Positions 52,135 through 61,391 of a stretch of DNA of 64,000 nt are shown here, one piece after another. Source of the DNA: Nitronereus sp964503895 (GTDB lineage: Bacteria > Nitrospirota > Nitrospiria > Nitrospirales > UBA8639); contig CAZDCF010000007.1 of the NCBI GenBank assembly GCA_964503895.1, forward strand, positions 19,266 to 83,265, read 5' to 3'. Numbering within the stretch: the first letter of the stretch is position 1; each line of letters opens with the position of its first letter. Made by a program: the position numbers and the translations under genes. Under the pieces are notes generated by a model that was given only the letters and a program-made list of their open reading frames with translations, made no database searches and was not told the DNA's origin.

Positions 52135-54635
52135 ATGAGTGCCCTCCCTAGGACTAGGGGAAAAATCGTCAAACAGGATCCTGCTTCCCCTACCTTCAGA
52201 CTTAGCCGCGAAATTCTCGGAATCATCCTGATCACACTAGGACTTTTGATCTTTTTGAGTGTGTCGTCCTATTCCGTCTCTGACCCCTCTTGGTTCGATC
52301 CGTTGCCAACTCAACCCTCAACCAAACCAGGGATGACTGAAAACGTTGTCGGGATCGTCGGCGCAACCATTGCTGCTAGCTTGGTATGGCTTGTAGGGGC
52401 AGCCGCGCTCGTGGTTTCAATCTTGATCATATTGCAAGGTATTAGATCGTTCCAGGAAGAAACACCTGAAACCAAGGCTCGAAGCCTCATCGGCAGCGTA
52501 CTCATGGTGCTGTGCCTTAGCGCCTTATTTCAATTTTATGGATCACCATTTGCCATGGGCATGCCTTACCCCACCATGGGTGGAGCCTGGGGGGAGTGGA
52601 GTTCGGATTTATTGACGCCTTTGTTTGGTCAGGTGGGAAGCACCATCGCATTGTGTTCCATTCTTCTCGTCTCTGTTCTCTTAATTTCACCTTTTTCCGT
52701 AGCCAGCGCTATAGGAAATATACCTGCAAGAATAGGAGCCATTCGGGATAAGACTCCACGCTTCTCTTTTGGTTGGCTATCTTTCCCAACACAAGCACGC
52801 TTGCCCAAAGCTAATAAACCCTTAAAAATCAATCGGGGCTCCTCAAAACATGGGGGCGTTTTATCATTTTTTCGGAGTGATAGACCCATTCTGGAATTGG
52901 ATATTCCCGAGGATGAAGAAGAAGTGGATTGGGTTGAACCTGTTCCCCTACCTCGCGCACGGCGATCTTTTCAAGTCAATCGGAAGGTATCTGCAGGATA
53001 CAATTTGCCAGATCCCATTGCGCTTCTCGAAGCGCCTGCTAGTACGCCATCCCATCAAACCGATGAAATTTTAGAATCTCAATCTCGGGTATTAACGAGC
53101 ACATTTCAGAATTTTGGAATTTCCGGAAAAGTCACAGAAGTGCATCCGGGTCCGGTCATTACCATGTATGAATTCGAGCCTGGGCCGGGAATCAAGGTAG
53201 CCCGTATTGTGAATTTAGCGCATGACTTGGCTATGGCCCTCAAGGCTACAAGTGTGCGCATTGTGGCCCCGTTACCTGGAAAGTCTACCGTGGGGATTGA
53301 AGTTCCCAATCCCGTAAGAGAAACCGTCACGTTTCGAGAAGTGCTGACCAGTAGTGTCTATGCACGTTCCAGATCAAAGCTCACCATAGCTTTGGGAAAA
53401 GATATTTTTGGACGTCCGTTTGTCGCTGATCTAAAAAATATGCCACATCTCTTAGTAGCTGGGGCAACTGGAGCTGGGAAAAGTGTGGGTTTGAACAGTA
53501 TGTTGTTGAGTCTGCTCTTTTCCGCACACCCTGATGAGGTAAAGCTTTTGTTAATTGATCCCAAGGTTCTCGAATTACAAGTCTATGATGGAATTCCCCA
53601 TTTATTGCGCCCAGCTTTAACGGACCCCAAATCTGCGACACGGGGTTTGAGTTGGGTCCTACAAGAAGTGGAACGGCGCTATCAGTTGCTTGCGGAGCAT
53701 GGTGTGCGAAACATCCAATCGTATAATGCCAAAATCGCCGAAGAAGGCAGCAACAGCCCAACACGTGGTGTTCAACCAGATTTGCCTTCTGACGAAGACC
53801 AAGATGAGCATATCGCCCCGGAACCACTTCCGTATATTGTTGTCGTTATTGACGAATTTGCCGACTTGATGATGGTGGCACCGAAAGAAATTGAAGAAAA
53901 GATTACGCGATTGGCGCAAATGGCACGGGCTTCGGGTATTCATTTGATCCTAGCCACGCAACGCCCCTCTGTAGACGTGGTCACGGGCTTAATAAAAGCT
54001 AATTTTCCAGCGCGCATTGCGTTTCAAGTATCATCGAAAACAGATTCACGTACAANNNNNNNNNNNNNNNNNNNNNNNNNNNNNNNNNNNNNNNNNNNNN
54101 NNNNNNNNNNNNNNNNNNNNNNNNNNNNNNNNNNNNNNNNNNNNNNNNNNNNNNNAATTTTCCAGCGCGCATTGCGTTTCAAGTATCATCGAAAACAGAT
54201 TCACGTACAATTCTTGATGCCAATGGCGCGGAAGCACTTCTTGGTCTAGGAGATATGCTGTATTTAGCGCCAGGCACAGGACGACTGATTCGACTTCATG
54301 GCTCTTATGTCTCAGATGAAGACGTACGGCGCGTGGTAGAATATGTCAAAGCCCAAGCTGGTCCGGACTATAGTGATGAAGCACCGTTTCAGGCCCCTGA
54401 TGTATTTGAGGATGATACCGAACGCGATGAAGTCTATGAACGAGCAAGAGAAGTGGTTCTAAGCTCGAGACAGGCATCGGCCTCGTTGATTCAACGGCGT
54501 TTACGGGTTGGCTATCCACGAGCTGCAAGAATGATCGAACAAATGGAAGACGAAGGACTGGTAAGTGCCCCAGGGCGAGACGGGCGTCGTGAAGTACTTG
54601 GCTCTCGATCAATAATGCAAGAACGGATCGGATGA
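52135..54635 (+). CDS. ftsK: DNA translocase FtsK (interrupted by a scaffold gap)
   Basis: Septal DNA pump that clears and unlinks the chromosome at division. Four or five N-terminal membrane spans (residues 20-200), a short linker, then the motor: Walker A GATGAGKS (443-450), Walker B IVVVIDEFADLMM (about 567-579), TRLAQMARASGIHLILATQRPS, and a C-terminal winged-helix gamma domain (SLIQRRLRVGYPRAARMIEQM). A run of 100 N at 54056-54155 interrupts it. Removing the gap plus one of the two identical 55-base flanks joins the frame exactly into 781 residues ending at 54635. ATG 52135 is preferred; the frame is open to 52099. Confidence 0.95.
54001..54210. other. Scaffold gap with duplicated flanks (assembly artefact)
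   Basis: Bases 54001-54055 and 54156-54210 are identical (both begin AATTTTCCAGCGCGCATTGC and end TTCACGTACAA), with 100 N between. The two contig ends overlap and were not merged. True sequence is 155 bp shorter. Confidence 0.97.
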
Positions 54636-55324
54636 GATTACTTTTCTTCTATTCAGTGATGGCCCTATTACTCACACCGCTTCCGGTTTTCGGGACAGAA
54701 AATGCCGAACAACGAGTACGGGATTTGGTTAGTCGCGTTGATTCACGATATGCCAAAACTAAGGATTTTCAAGCCGACTTTACCCAAGAGACTCGTATTG
54801 AGGGATTTGACGTACCCTTTCAATCTTCAGGTCGAGTCTACATCAAAAGGCCTGGCTATCTTCGTTGGGACTATACTAAGCCTTCAGTTGAACAAATTTA
54901 TGTCCATGGTGATGAATTGCAAATGTATGTGCCGAAACATAACCAAATTCTCAAAGGCAATTTGACCATGATGGTAGCCATGAAGGCCCCGTTACATTTA
55001 CTTCAAGGCGTGGGAAAACTCACAGAACATTTTGAGGTACACTCGACCGATAATGGTCGCGTAGGAGAAGGAGGGTTGCCCCTACTCACCCTGATTCCCA
55101 AGAAACATGAGCAGCCAAGATCATCATCAGTTACTCGGATAGTCTCGGAAATCCAACCCGACACGTACTTCATTCGGTCAATTGCGTTATATGAAGTCAG
55201 TGGAAATATTTCGACATTTCAGTTTACCAATGTCAAAGCGAATACGGGAATCGACGACACCGTCTTTACCCTTGAACCTCCTGAAGGCGTGGTAATTGTC
55301 GAAGATATTCTTCCTCAAGGTTGA
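54632..55324 (+). CDS. lolA: Outer-membrane lipoprotein carrier protein LolA
   Basis: Periplasmic chaperone that carries lipoproteins from LolCDE to the outer membrane. 230 residues: signal peptide (residues 1-20, cut near VFGTEN), then LolA-type beta sheet phrases TKDFQADFTQETRIEGF, SSGRVYIKRPGYLRWDYTKPSVEQIYVHGDELQMYVP and VFTLEPPEGVVIVE. ATG overlaps the ftsK stop by 4 bp, the common ftsK-lolA arrangement. Confidence 0.93.
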   Translation: MRLLFFYSVMALLLTPLPVFGTENAEQRVRDLVSRVDSRYAKTKDFQADFTQETRIEGFDVPFQSSGRVYIKRPGYLRWDYTKPSVEQIYVHGDELQMYVPKHNQILKGNLTMMVAMKAPLHLLQGVGKLTEHFEVHSTDNGRVGEGGLPLLTLIPKKHEQPRSSSVTRIVSEIQPDTYFIRSIALYEVSGNISTFQFTNVKANTGIDDTVFTLEPPEGVVIVEDILPQG

Positions 55325-56130
55325 TTTTTTCGTTAAGACAGTGGACTCCAAGATCTCGATCTGCCTGGATTCTGCTTGGGATTGTCTTGGTAATCTTGAT
55401 CAAAGGTCAGTATCTGAACTATCTTTCCGCCTGGTATAATTGCACCCTTCCCGCTTTCCTCACTCTTACCTTTTTGATGTCAGTCGTGCGGATAAAAAAT
55501 CAGAGCTCACATCACGTTTCATCAATGGCTATGAATGAGATTACTGAACATTGGCAAGGCAACCGACCGATCATGACTTTATGGAAGATAGTATATGGAT
55601 TGTTCTGGCTATGCAGCCTGAATGTTTTTTTATCCAACCCGGCTTTGGCCCTGACCGGGGATCTCACGAATGACCCAGCTGGTATTATCAAAAAATATCT
55701 ATCGCTGGATAAACGAGGGGTACGGTTACAAGCTTTATCTTATGAATCAGTCCGCCCCTACGTAGATTGGGGAGAAGAACCTCCCTGGGGCCAAGTCGTA
55801 GTGATCGAAGATTATACGGTAAATGACGATGTGCGCGAATGGAAAATCGTAAGCAGCACGGAAGCCATTATTCCGGTAACTTTACAAGTTGTGGGTATTA
55901 TGCATTGGGAAACTGCCACGTTTCTTTCCGAACCTCGAAAGAAAATGATTAAGTTTCACGTAAAAGCTGTGCTGAACCATTGGCGAATTGTCGCTCCCAT
56001 GTTTCCTCCCCATGTTGGGAGAAAGCGACTCATCGATTTTGTTCGCGCAATGATTTTAGAAGAGGACGATGAAAACCGAAAAGATGTTCTGCGGCGTCTG
56101 AGAAACTCGTTGAGAAATGCCAAGTCATGA
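55321..56130 (+). CDS. Exported protein of unknown function
   Basis: The frame opens at TTG 55321 overlapping the lolA stop, but its true start is uncertain. ATG 55573 would give a clean signal peptide (MTLWKIVYGLFWLCSLNVFLSNPALA) and a mature protein of about 160 residues; ATG 55525 is also possible. The mature part has YLSLDKRGVRLQALSYESVRPYVDWGEEPPWGQVVVIEDY and a helical, acidic C-terminus. No known family. It sits in the ftsK-lolA-gph string and overlaps the next gene by 4 bp. Confidence 0.75.
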   Translation: MIFSLRQWTPRSRSAWILLGIVLVILIKGQYLNYLSAWYNCTLPAFLTLTFLMSVVRIKNQSSHHVSSMAMNEITEHWQGNRPIMTLWKIVYGLFWLCSLNVFLSNPALALTGDLTNDPAGIIKKYLSLDKRGVRLQALSYESVRPYVDWGEEPPWGQVVVIEDYTVNDDVREWKIVSSTEAIIPVTLQVVGIMHWETATFLSEPRKKMIKFHVKAVLNHWRIVAPMFPPHVGRKRLIDFVRAMILEEDDENRKDVLRRLRNSLRNAKS

Positions 56131-56780
56131 AATCATTCGATGAATTGAGATTAGTCATCTTCGATTTTGATGGAACCCTCGTTGACTCGAAATACGATAT
56201 TGCTGTTTCAGTCAATTTAACCTTGATGGACATGGATTTGCCGACCCGCTCTCCAGACGAAATTTTTACGTTTGTCGGAGATGGCGTTAAACGACTACTT
56301 CGGCTTTCGGTCGGGGAAAGCAACGAGAAGCAATACGAAAAAGCTCTTACTATCTTCCGGGAACATTATTTAGAACACTGTCTGGATTCCACAAGATTTT
56401 ATGAGGGCCTTGATTCGGTTTTTCGTTCCTTACAGGGCAAGATCAAAGCTCTAGCCACAAATAAATCGTTTGAGTATACTCTGCGAATCGTGGAAGGATT
56501 GGGAGCGCGCAACACCTTTGCTGCCATTGAATGTCCGAATGATATCTATGATCTTAAGCCCAACCCCGGCATGCTGTTTCGAATCCTTGACCAACTCCGG
56601 ATCCCACCCGAACATGCTATGCTAGTAGGGGACAGCACCAATGATGTTCGAGCCGCCAAGGCTGCAGGCATGCGGGCCTGTGCAGTGGGATACGGATATG
56701 GCAATCGTGAAAAAGTCTTAGCACTCGAACCAGATCATTACTGTGAGAAACCGGAAGATTTGATCGCAGTCTTTTCATAG
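56127..56780 (+). CDS. gph: HAD-superfamily phosphatase (phosphoglycolate phosphatase-like)
   Basis: 217 residues. HAD motif I is DFDGTLVDS (nucleophile and acid Asp), motif II ATNKS, motif III Lys in KPNPGM, motif IV VGDSTNDVRAAKAAG. The cap domain is the alpha-helical Gph/PGP type. Substrate is probably phosphoglycolate, but HAD subfamilies cannot be separated by eye. ATG overlaps the preceding stop by 4 bp. Confidence 0.9.
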   Translation: MKSFDELRLVIFDFDGTLVDSKYDIAVSVNLTLMDMDLPTRSPDEIFTFVGDGVKRLLRLSVGESNEKQYEKALTIFREHYLEHCLDSTRFYEGLDSVFRSLQGKIKALATNKSFEYTLRIVEGLGARNTFAAIECPNDIYDLKPNPGMLFRILDQLRIPPEHAMLVGDSTNDVRAAKAAGMRACAVGYGYGNREKVLALEPDHYCEKPEDLIAVFS

Positions 56781-56808
56781 GCAATAAGGACTATAAAGAG
56801 TTTCGAAT

Positions 56809-57303
56809 ATGAGACGACGCACACTATTCCAAGTAGGAACCATAATGGGAATAGGAATGATGGCTAAAACTCTGGGGTTGGGAGATGTCTTGGCAAAGGA
56901 AGCTGCTAGGAAATTTGAAATCGAAAAAACAGATGAGGAATGGAAGACGATCCTCACGCCCGAACAATACTATGTGCTTCGGCAAGGAGGCACAGAAACT
57001 CCCTTCAAAAATGAATATCATAACAGCAAGCACAATGGAATGTACTATTGTGCCGGTTGTCATCTGCCCCTCTTTTCGTCTGAAACAAAGTTTGATAGCA
57101 AAACAGGGTGGCCAAGTTTTTGGAAGCCGATCAAGCCAAATGCCATTGGAATCAAGACCGATTGGAAATTGATCTACCCAAGGACCGAAGTGCACTGCCG
57201 ACAATGTGGGGGACATCAAGGTCACGTGTTTGATGATGGTCCTCCACCAACAGGCCTACGTTACTGCATAAATTCAGCAGCGTTGGTTTTTATTTCGGCG
57301 TAG
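56809..57303 (+). CDS. msrB: Peptide-methionine (R)-S-oxide reductase with Tat-like signal
   Basis: Repairs the R epimer of methionine sulfoxide. 164 residues: zinc ligands Cys81/Cys84 and Cys130/Cys133, GWPSFW substrate motif, and catalytic Cys153 in RYCINSAAL. The N-terminus MRRRTLFQVGTIMGIGMM has a twin-arginine motif followed by a hydrophobic stretch, then an acidic mature start, so the enzyme is probably exported by Tat to the periplasm. It is 28 bp after the HAD phosphatase gene. Confidence 0.93.
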   Translation: MRRRTLFQVGTIMGIGMMAKTLGLGDVLAKEAARKFEIEKTDEEWKTILTPEQYYVLRQGGTETPFKNEYHNSKHNGMYYCAGCHLPLFSSETKFDSKTGWPSFWKPIKPNAIGIKTDWKLIYPRTEVHCRQCGGHQGHVFDDGPPPTGLRYCINSAALVFISA

Positions 57304-57436
57304 ATTCTGTCACGCACCATCAGTGGCGACTAGGCAAACAAAAATTGGGGCTGAAAAACCTGAGGGAAGATTTCTAACGTGGAGGGGAAGGATTCGAGGG
57401 CTTGATCTTGAATCCCGTTTTTTCCTTAATCAAAAT

Positions 57437-57628
57437 TCAGATAGATTTTTTTATAAGCCCGGATCGCAAACACCGGGTACACACCAAGACTCGCTTCGCC
57501 ACTCCATTAACCAGCGCCCGCACATTTTGAAGGTTGGGTCGAAAAACCCGGTTGGTCTTATTATTGGAATGACTTACATTATGACCTGTCATTCGTTTTT
57601 TCCCACAAACTGAACATGCAAACGCCAT
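57437..57628 (-). CDS. rpmB: 50S ribosomal protein L28
   Basis: 63 residues, MAFACSVCGKKRMTGHNVSHSNNKTNRVF, with zinc-type cysteine pairs Cys5/Cys8 and Cys50/Cys53 (CTRC), the zinc-binding (C+) form of L28. Free-standing on the minus strand, antisense to nothing of note; the spacer between msrB and this gene (133 bp) shows no signal. Confidence 0.93.
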   Translation of the reverse strand: MAFACSVCGKKRMTGHNVSHSNNKTNRVFRPNLQNVRALVNGVAKRVLVCTRCLRSGLIKKSI

Positions 57629-57765
57629 AATCTCACTCCTGTTTCAGAAGATTGTGCCAGACGGACTCTCTTGTTACCATACCCCCAGCCATTCTGACAA
57701 CCTTTTCTTCTATTCCCTGGATATTCCGTTTCGCAAAGGGTTAAACCCACATTACGTCCTTACAT

Positions 57766-60381
57766 ATGGGCACTTCTTATTCAATTACCAAAGAATCTTT
57801 TGACTATGTCCGGGATCTCCTTAATAGATTGGCCCGACCCATTGCATTAGCACGCCGCCAAGGCGGAGCGGAAGGGGCTTCGATTAAAAATCTCAATAGT
57901 TTTATTTCTGATCAGATCATGCAGGCTCTAGGAGAAGTGGTTCTTCCGAGAAAAATCGAAGCGGATTTGCTCCTTCTTCGATCGTTATTTCAAGGTGACA
58001 AGAATCCTATTCCTAAAGACGATATTACTCGATTGAATCATGCTCAACAGGTTTTGGATCGGATTTCGTTTTTGGTCGGATCCCTTTCCAAAGAAAATGC
58101 CCCATCCGTACCGGGTTCACCCGGTACGGAGCAAACCAAACGCGTAGATCAGCCGTTGCATGAAATATCCATTCGTTACGCCAAGGGCGTGGGGCCCAAA
58201 CGCGCCCCTTTATTTGAAAAACTGGGAATACGGACCATCTTGGATGCCTTGTGGGTTTTGCCGTGGCGGTATGAGGATCGATCCGTCATTTCCTCGATGG
58301 CAACCCTCGTGGCTGGAGAGTTAGCAACTGTATCTGGAGTGGTTGAACGAACGACCCTGCGCCGGATTCCAAGACGCAACATGATTCTAGTATCAGTTTT
58401 CGTACGCGATGGAGAAGGATCTGTTGAAGCAGTATTTTTTAACCAACCGTATTTGGAAAAAACCTTTCAGGTTGGAATGCGAGTCGTACTCAGTGGGATG
58501 GTGAGTGTGGCCACGGGAAGACGCAATCATTGGCAAATGCGAACCCCTCAGTTCGAGATCGCCGATCCAGAAGAGGATATGCTGCTTCACGTTGGACGTA
58601 TTGTACCGGTATATCATGAAACCAAAGGCCTAACTTCTCGGAATTTACGATGGACACTACACACCCTTTTGGATGAGTACCATGAACAACTGCAAGATAC
58701 CCTCCCTCGTGTGATCCGAGACCGTTATCAATGGCCAGCTATTGGTGACGCCATGCGCTCTGTTCACTTTCCCAATCAGGAGACTCATCTCGATGATTTG
58801 AATGCATGGCAGAGTCCGGCCCATCGACGCCTGGCCTTCGAGGAATGTTTCGTTCTTCAAGTCGCATTAGCTATTCGCCAATTCATGAACCAAAATCAAA
58901 TTCCCGGGATTACCTTCAAATCCCACACGCCTTTAATTGACCAACTCCACGCACAACTCCCCTTTCAACTTACTGATGCCCAATCCCGCGTGATTAACGA
59001 AATCCGAAAAGACATGGTACGGCCTTCTCCCATGAATCGGCTTATTCAAGGGGACGTAGGATCTGGAAAAACCATTGTTGCCCTTCATGCCATATTGCTC
59101 GCATGTGGGTCTGGTTACCAGGCAGCCCTTATGGTTCCAACAGAAATCCTTGCTGAGCAGCATTTTCTAAATTTGCAAAAATATTTAGACAAACTTGAGA
59201 TTAACATGGCCTTGGTCTCAGGTGGACGCTCATCTAAAGAACGGTCACAAATCCGTCAAAAGATCGCAGCAGGAGAGATCCAATTGGTGATTGGAACACA
59301 TGCGCTTTTGGAAGAAACTGTGCAATTCCCTAAACTCGGGTTGGTGGTAGTCGATGAACAACATAAATTTGGTGTCCTACAACGAGCCACCATACGAACA
59401 AAGGGTATAGATCCGGATGTTGTGGTCATGACAGCCACCCCCATTCCTCGAACATTGGCCATGACTGCGTACGGTGATTTAGATATATCGGTCATTGATC
59501 AAATGCCTCCAGGACGGAAACCCATCAACACCAAAGTGTTTCGCCACGGCAGCAGATCACGGGCATATAGTCTGATCCGAAAACAAATCGAAGCTGGCCG
59601 ACAGGCCTATATTGTTTATCCACTTATTGAAGAGTCAGAAAAAGTTGACCTGGAAGCTGCCATTCAAGCGGCGGAGCGTTTACAAGATGAGGAGTTTACT
59701 TCGTTTTCTGTCGGTCTCTTGCATGGACGGATGAAATCTAAAGAAAAAGCTCAGGTCATGACTGCATTTAAAGAGGGCCATTTGCAAATTTTGGTGGCAA
59801 CAACCGTGATTGAAGTTGGATTGGATGTCCCCAATGCAACGGTCATGGCCATTGAGCATGCCGATCGATTCGGTTTAGCGCAGCTCCACCAACTGCGTGG
59901 CCGTGTTGGTAGGGGTACAGATCAATCCTTTTGCCTATTAATCAGTACAGCTCGTGGATCGAAAAAGACTCCTGAAGCCAATTCTCGAGAAGAGTCGTTT
60001 ATGGCAGGGGAGATGAAATATGCGCGTGAACTCCCTTTAGATTTCAAAGAAAACTGGACCTCCCAACAAAAACCCACTGTGACCCAATCCGCCCAGCAAA
60101 GGTTGAAAGCTATGGTAAATTGTTCTGATGGATTTGCCATTGCCGAACAGGATTTACGCATTCGCGGTCCAGGAGAATTTCTGGGGACTCGGCAATGGGG
60201 AATGCCTGAATTTCGTGTGGCTGATTTAGTACGAGATAGTCATCTCTTTGAGCAAGCACGCAATGAAGCGTTTCAATTGATACAGCAAGACCCGCATTTG
60301 TCAAAACCAGAACATCAAGCCCTCAAGATGGCAATGTTGATACGCTGGAAAACAAAATTGGACCTAGGAACCGTGGGGTGA
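57766..60381 (+). CDS. recG: ATP-dependent DNA helicase RecG
   Basis: Reverses stalled replication forks and processes junctions. 871 residues: an N-terminal extension of about 140 residues, the wedge OB domain (GELATVSGVVERTT), then helicase motifs: Walker A GDVGSGKT (429-436), motif II DEQH (530-533), ATPIPRTLAM, ATTVIEVGLDVPNA and QLRGRVGRG. The wedge start (ISIRYAKGVGPKRAPLFEKLGI) is typical. It is longer than E. coli RecG (693 residues), mostly from the N-terminal extension and an insert near residue 730-785. Confidence 0.96.
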   Translation: MGTSYSITKESFDYVRDLLNRLARPIALARRQGGAEGASIKNLNSFISDQIMQALGEVVLPRKIEADLLLLRSLFQGDKNPIPKDDITRLNHAQQVLDRISFLVGSLSKENAPSVPGSPGTEQTKRVDQPLHEISIRYAKGVGPKRAPLFEKLGIRTILDALWVLPWRYEDRSVISSMATLVAGELATVSGVVERTTLRRIPRRNMILVSVFVRDGEGSVEAVFFNQPYLEKTFQVGMRVVLSGMVSVATGRRNHWQMRTPQFEIADPEEDMLLHVGRIVPVYHETKGLTSRNLRWTLHTLLDEYHEQLQDTLPRVIRDRYQWPAIGDAMRSVHFPNQETHLDDLNAWQSPAHRRLAFEECFVLQVALAIRQFMNQNQIPGITFKSHTPLIDQLHAQLPFQLTDAQSRVINEIRKDMVRPSPMNRLIQGDVGSGKTIVALHAILLACGSGYQAALMVPTEILAEQHFLNLQKYLDKLEINMALVSGGRSSKERSQIRQKIAAGEIQLVIGTHALLEETVQFPKLGLVVVDEQHKFGVLQRATIRTKGIDPDVVVMTATPIPRTLAMTAYGDLDISVIDQMPPGRKPINTKVFRHGSRSRAYSLIRKQIEAGRQAYIVYPLIEESEKVDLEAAIQAAERLQDEEFTSFSVGLLHGRMKSKEKAQVMTAFKEGHLQILVATTVIEVGLDVPNATVMAIEHADRFGLAQLHQLRGRVGRGTDQSFCLLISTARGSKKTPEANSREESFMAGEMKYARELPLDFKENWTSQQKPTVTQSAQQRLKAMVNCSDGFAIAEQDLRIRGPGEFLGTRQWGMPEFRVADLVRDSHLFEQARNEAFQLIQQDPHLSKPEHQALKMAMLIRWKTKLDLGTVG

Positions 60382-60409
60382 GATTCCGGATACGAAAGAA
60401 GAATTTTTT

Positions 60410-61354
60410 ATGAGAGTAGCAACCATTGATATTGGCACACTCACCTGTCGTCTACTCATCGGAGATCTGGAGGGCCATGGTACAATAACACCCGTTTACT
60501 CCGGACGAAAGATTCTACGACTAGGGGAAGGGGTTGATCAAACAAAACAACTCAGGCCGGAAGCCATGACACGCGTCATCAAAGTCATTAAAGAATGGAA
60601 AAACATTATTGATCAGCACGATGTTCAAGCGTCAGCTATCGTAGCTACCAGCGCAGTGCGCGACGCAGGAAACAGAAAAGAGTTTCTGCAGCGAGTCAAA
60701 CAGGAAACTGGGGTCGAGATCGAGGTCATAGATGGGGAGGAGGAAGCGAAAAGAACCTTGCTCGGTCTTCGTTCAGGGTTTCCAGCAAATATTTACGATA
60801 TGCTGGGCCTTGATATCGGTGGAGGAAGCACAGAATTCATACTAAGTCGTGATGGAGAACCTACAAAAGTAATTTCGATCGACATGGGTGTGGTGCGATT
60901 ATCAGAGCGCGTTTTAAAAAATGATCCACCAACATCTTCTGAAATTAAGGAAGCTGAGCAACTCATCCATTCTTTGACGGAACAGGCACTAACTACATTA
61001 GGCGAGACGTCCGGTCTCACGTTTGTGGGAACTGCCGGAACCATTACCTCGCTTGCCGCCATTGCCCAGGGCCTAGATGTTTATGATCCTCAACGCATTC
61101 ATAATTACATTCTAAAACTCGAGATGGTAAGAAACATCGAACAAATTGTTTTCTCACGAAAAAAATACGAACGCATAGACATCCACGGCCTAGAGCTAGG
61201 CCGCGAAGAAGTAATCGCCGCCGGCACTCTCATCCTTCGTTGCATCATGGAGAAACTCAAACAAGATCAATGTCTAGTAAGTGAGTGCGGACTCCGAGAA
61301 GGAGTGTTAGTTCATTTGGGGCAAGAGTCCAATAAAGCAGGAAAAACTAAATAG
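60410..61354 (+). CDS. ppx: Exopolyphosphatase / GppA-type phosphatase
   Basis: 314 residues of the actin-like ASKHA fold: DIGTLTCRLLIGDL (phosphate 1), VIATSAVRDAGN, DIGGGSTEFILS (phosphate 2) and FVGTAGTITSLAAI. Only the two catalytic domains are present, with no C-terminal HD-type domain, so it is the short Ppx/GppA form. It hydrolyses polyphosphate or pppGpp; which cannot be told. It lies 29 bp after recG. Confidence 0.92.
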   Translation: MRVATIDIGTLTCRLLIGDLEGHGTITPVYSGRKILRLGEGVDQTKQLRPEAMTRVIKVIKEWKNIIDQHDVQASAIVATSAVRDAGNRKEFLQRVKQETGVEIEVIDGEEEAKRTLLGLRSGFPANIYDMLGLDIGGGSTEFILSRDGEPTKVISIDMGVVRLSERVLKNDPPTSSEIKEAEQLIHSLTEQALTTLGETSGLTFVGTAGTITSLAAIAQGLDVYDPQRIHNYILKLEMVRNIEQIVFSRKKYERIDIHGLELGREEVIAAGTLILRCIMEKLKQDQCLVSECGLREGVLVHLGQESNKAGKTK

Positions 61355-61391
61355 CCGGAAAAATATTTATAAATTTTCATCAATAAATTTA

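Noticed and set aside
54017..54249. Frames that read through the N gap
   Set aside because: They arise from the scaffold artefact and are not real products.
57323..57613. Plus-strand frame opposite rpmB
   Set aside because: It is the antisense shadow of ribosomal protein L28.
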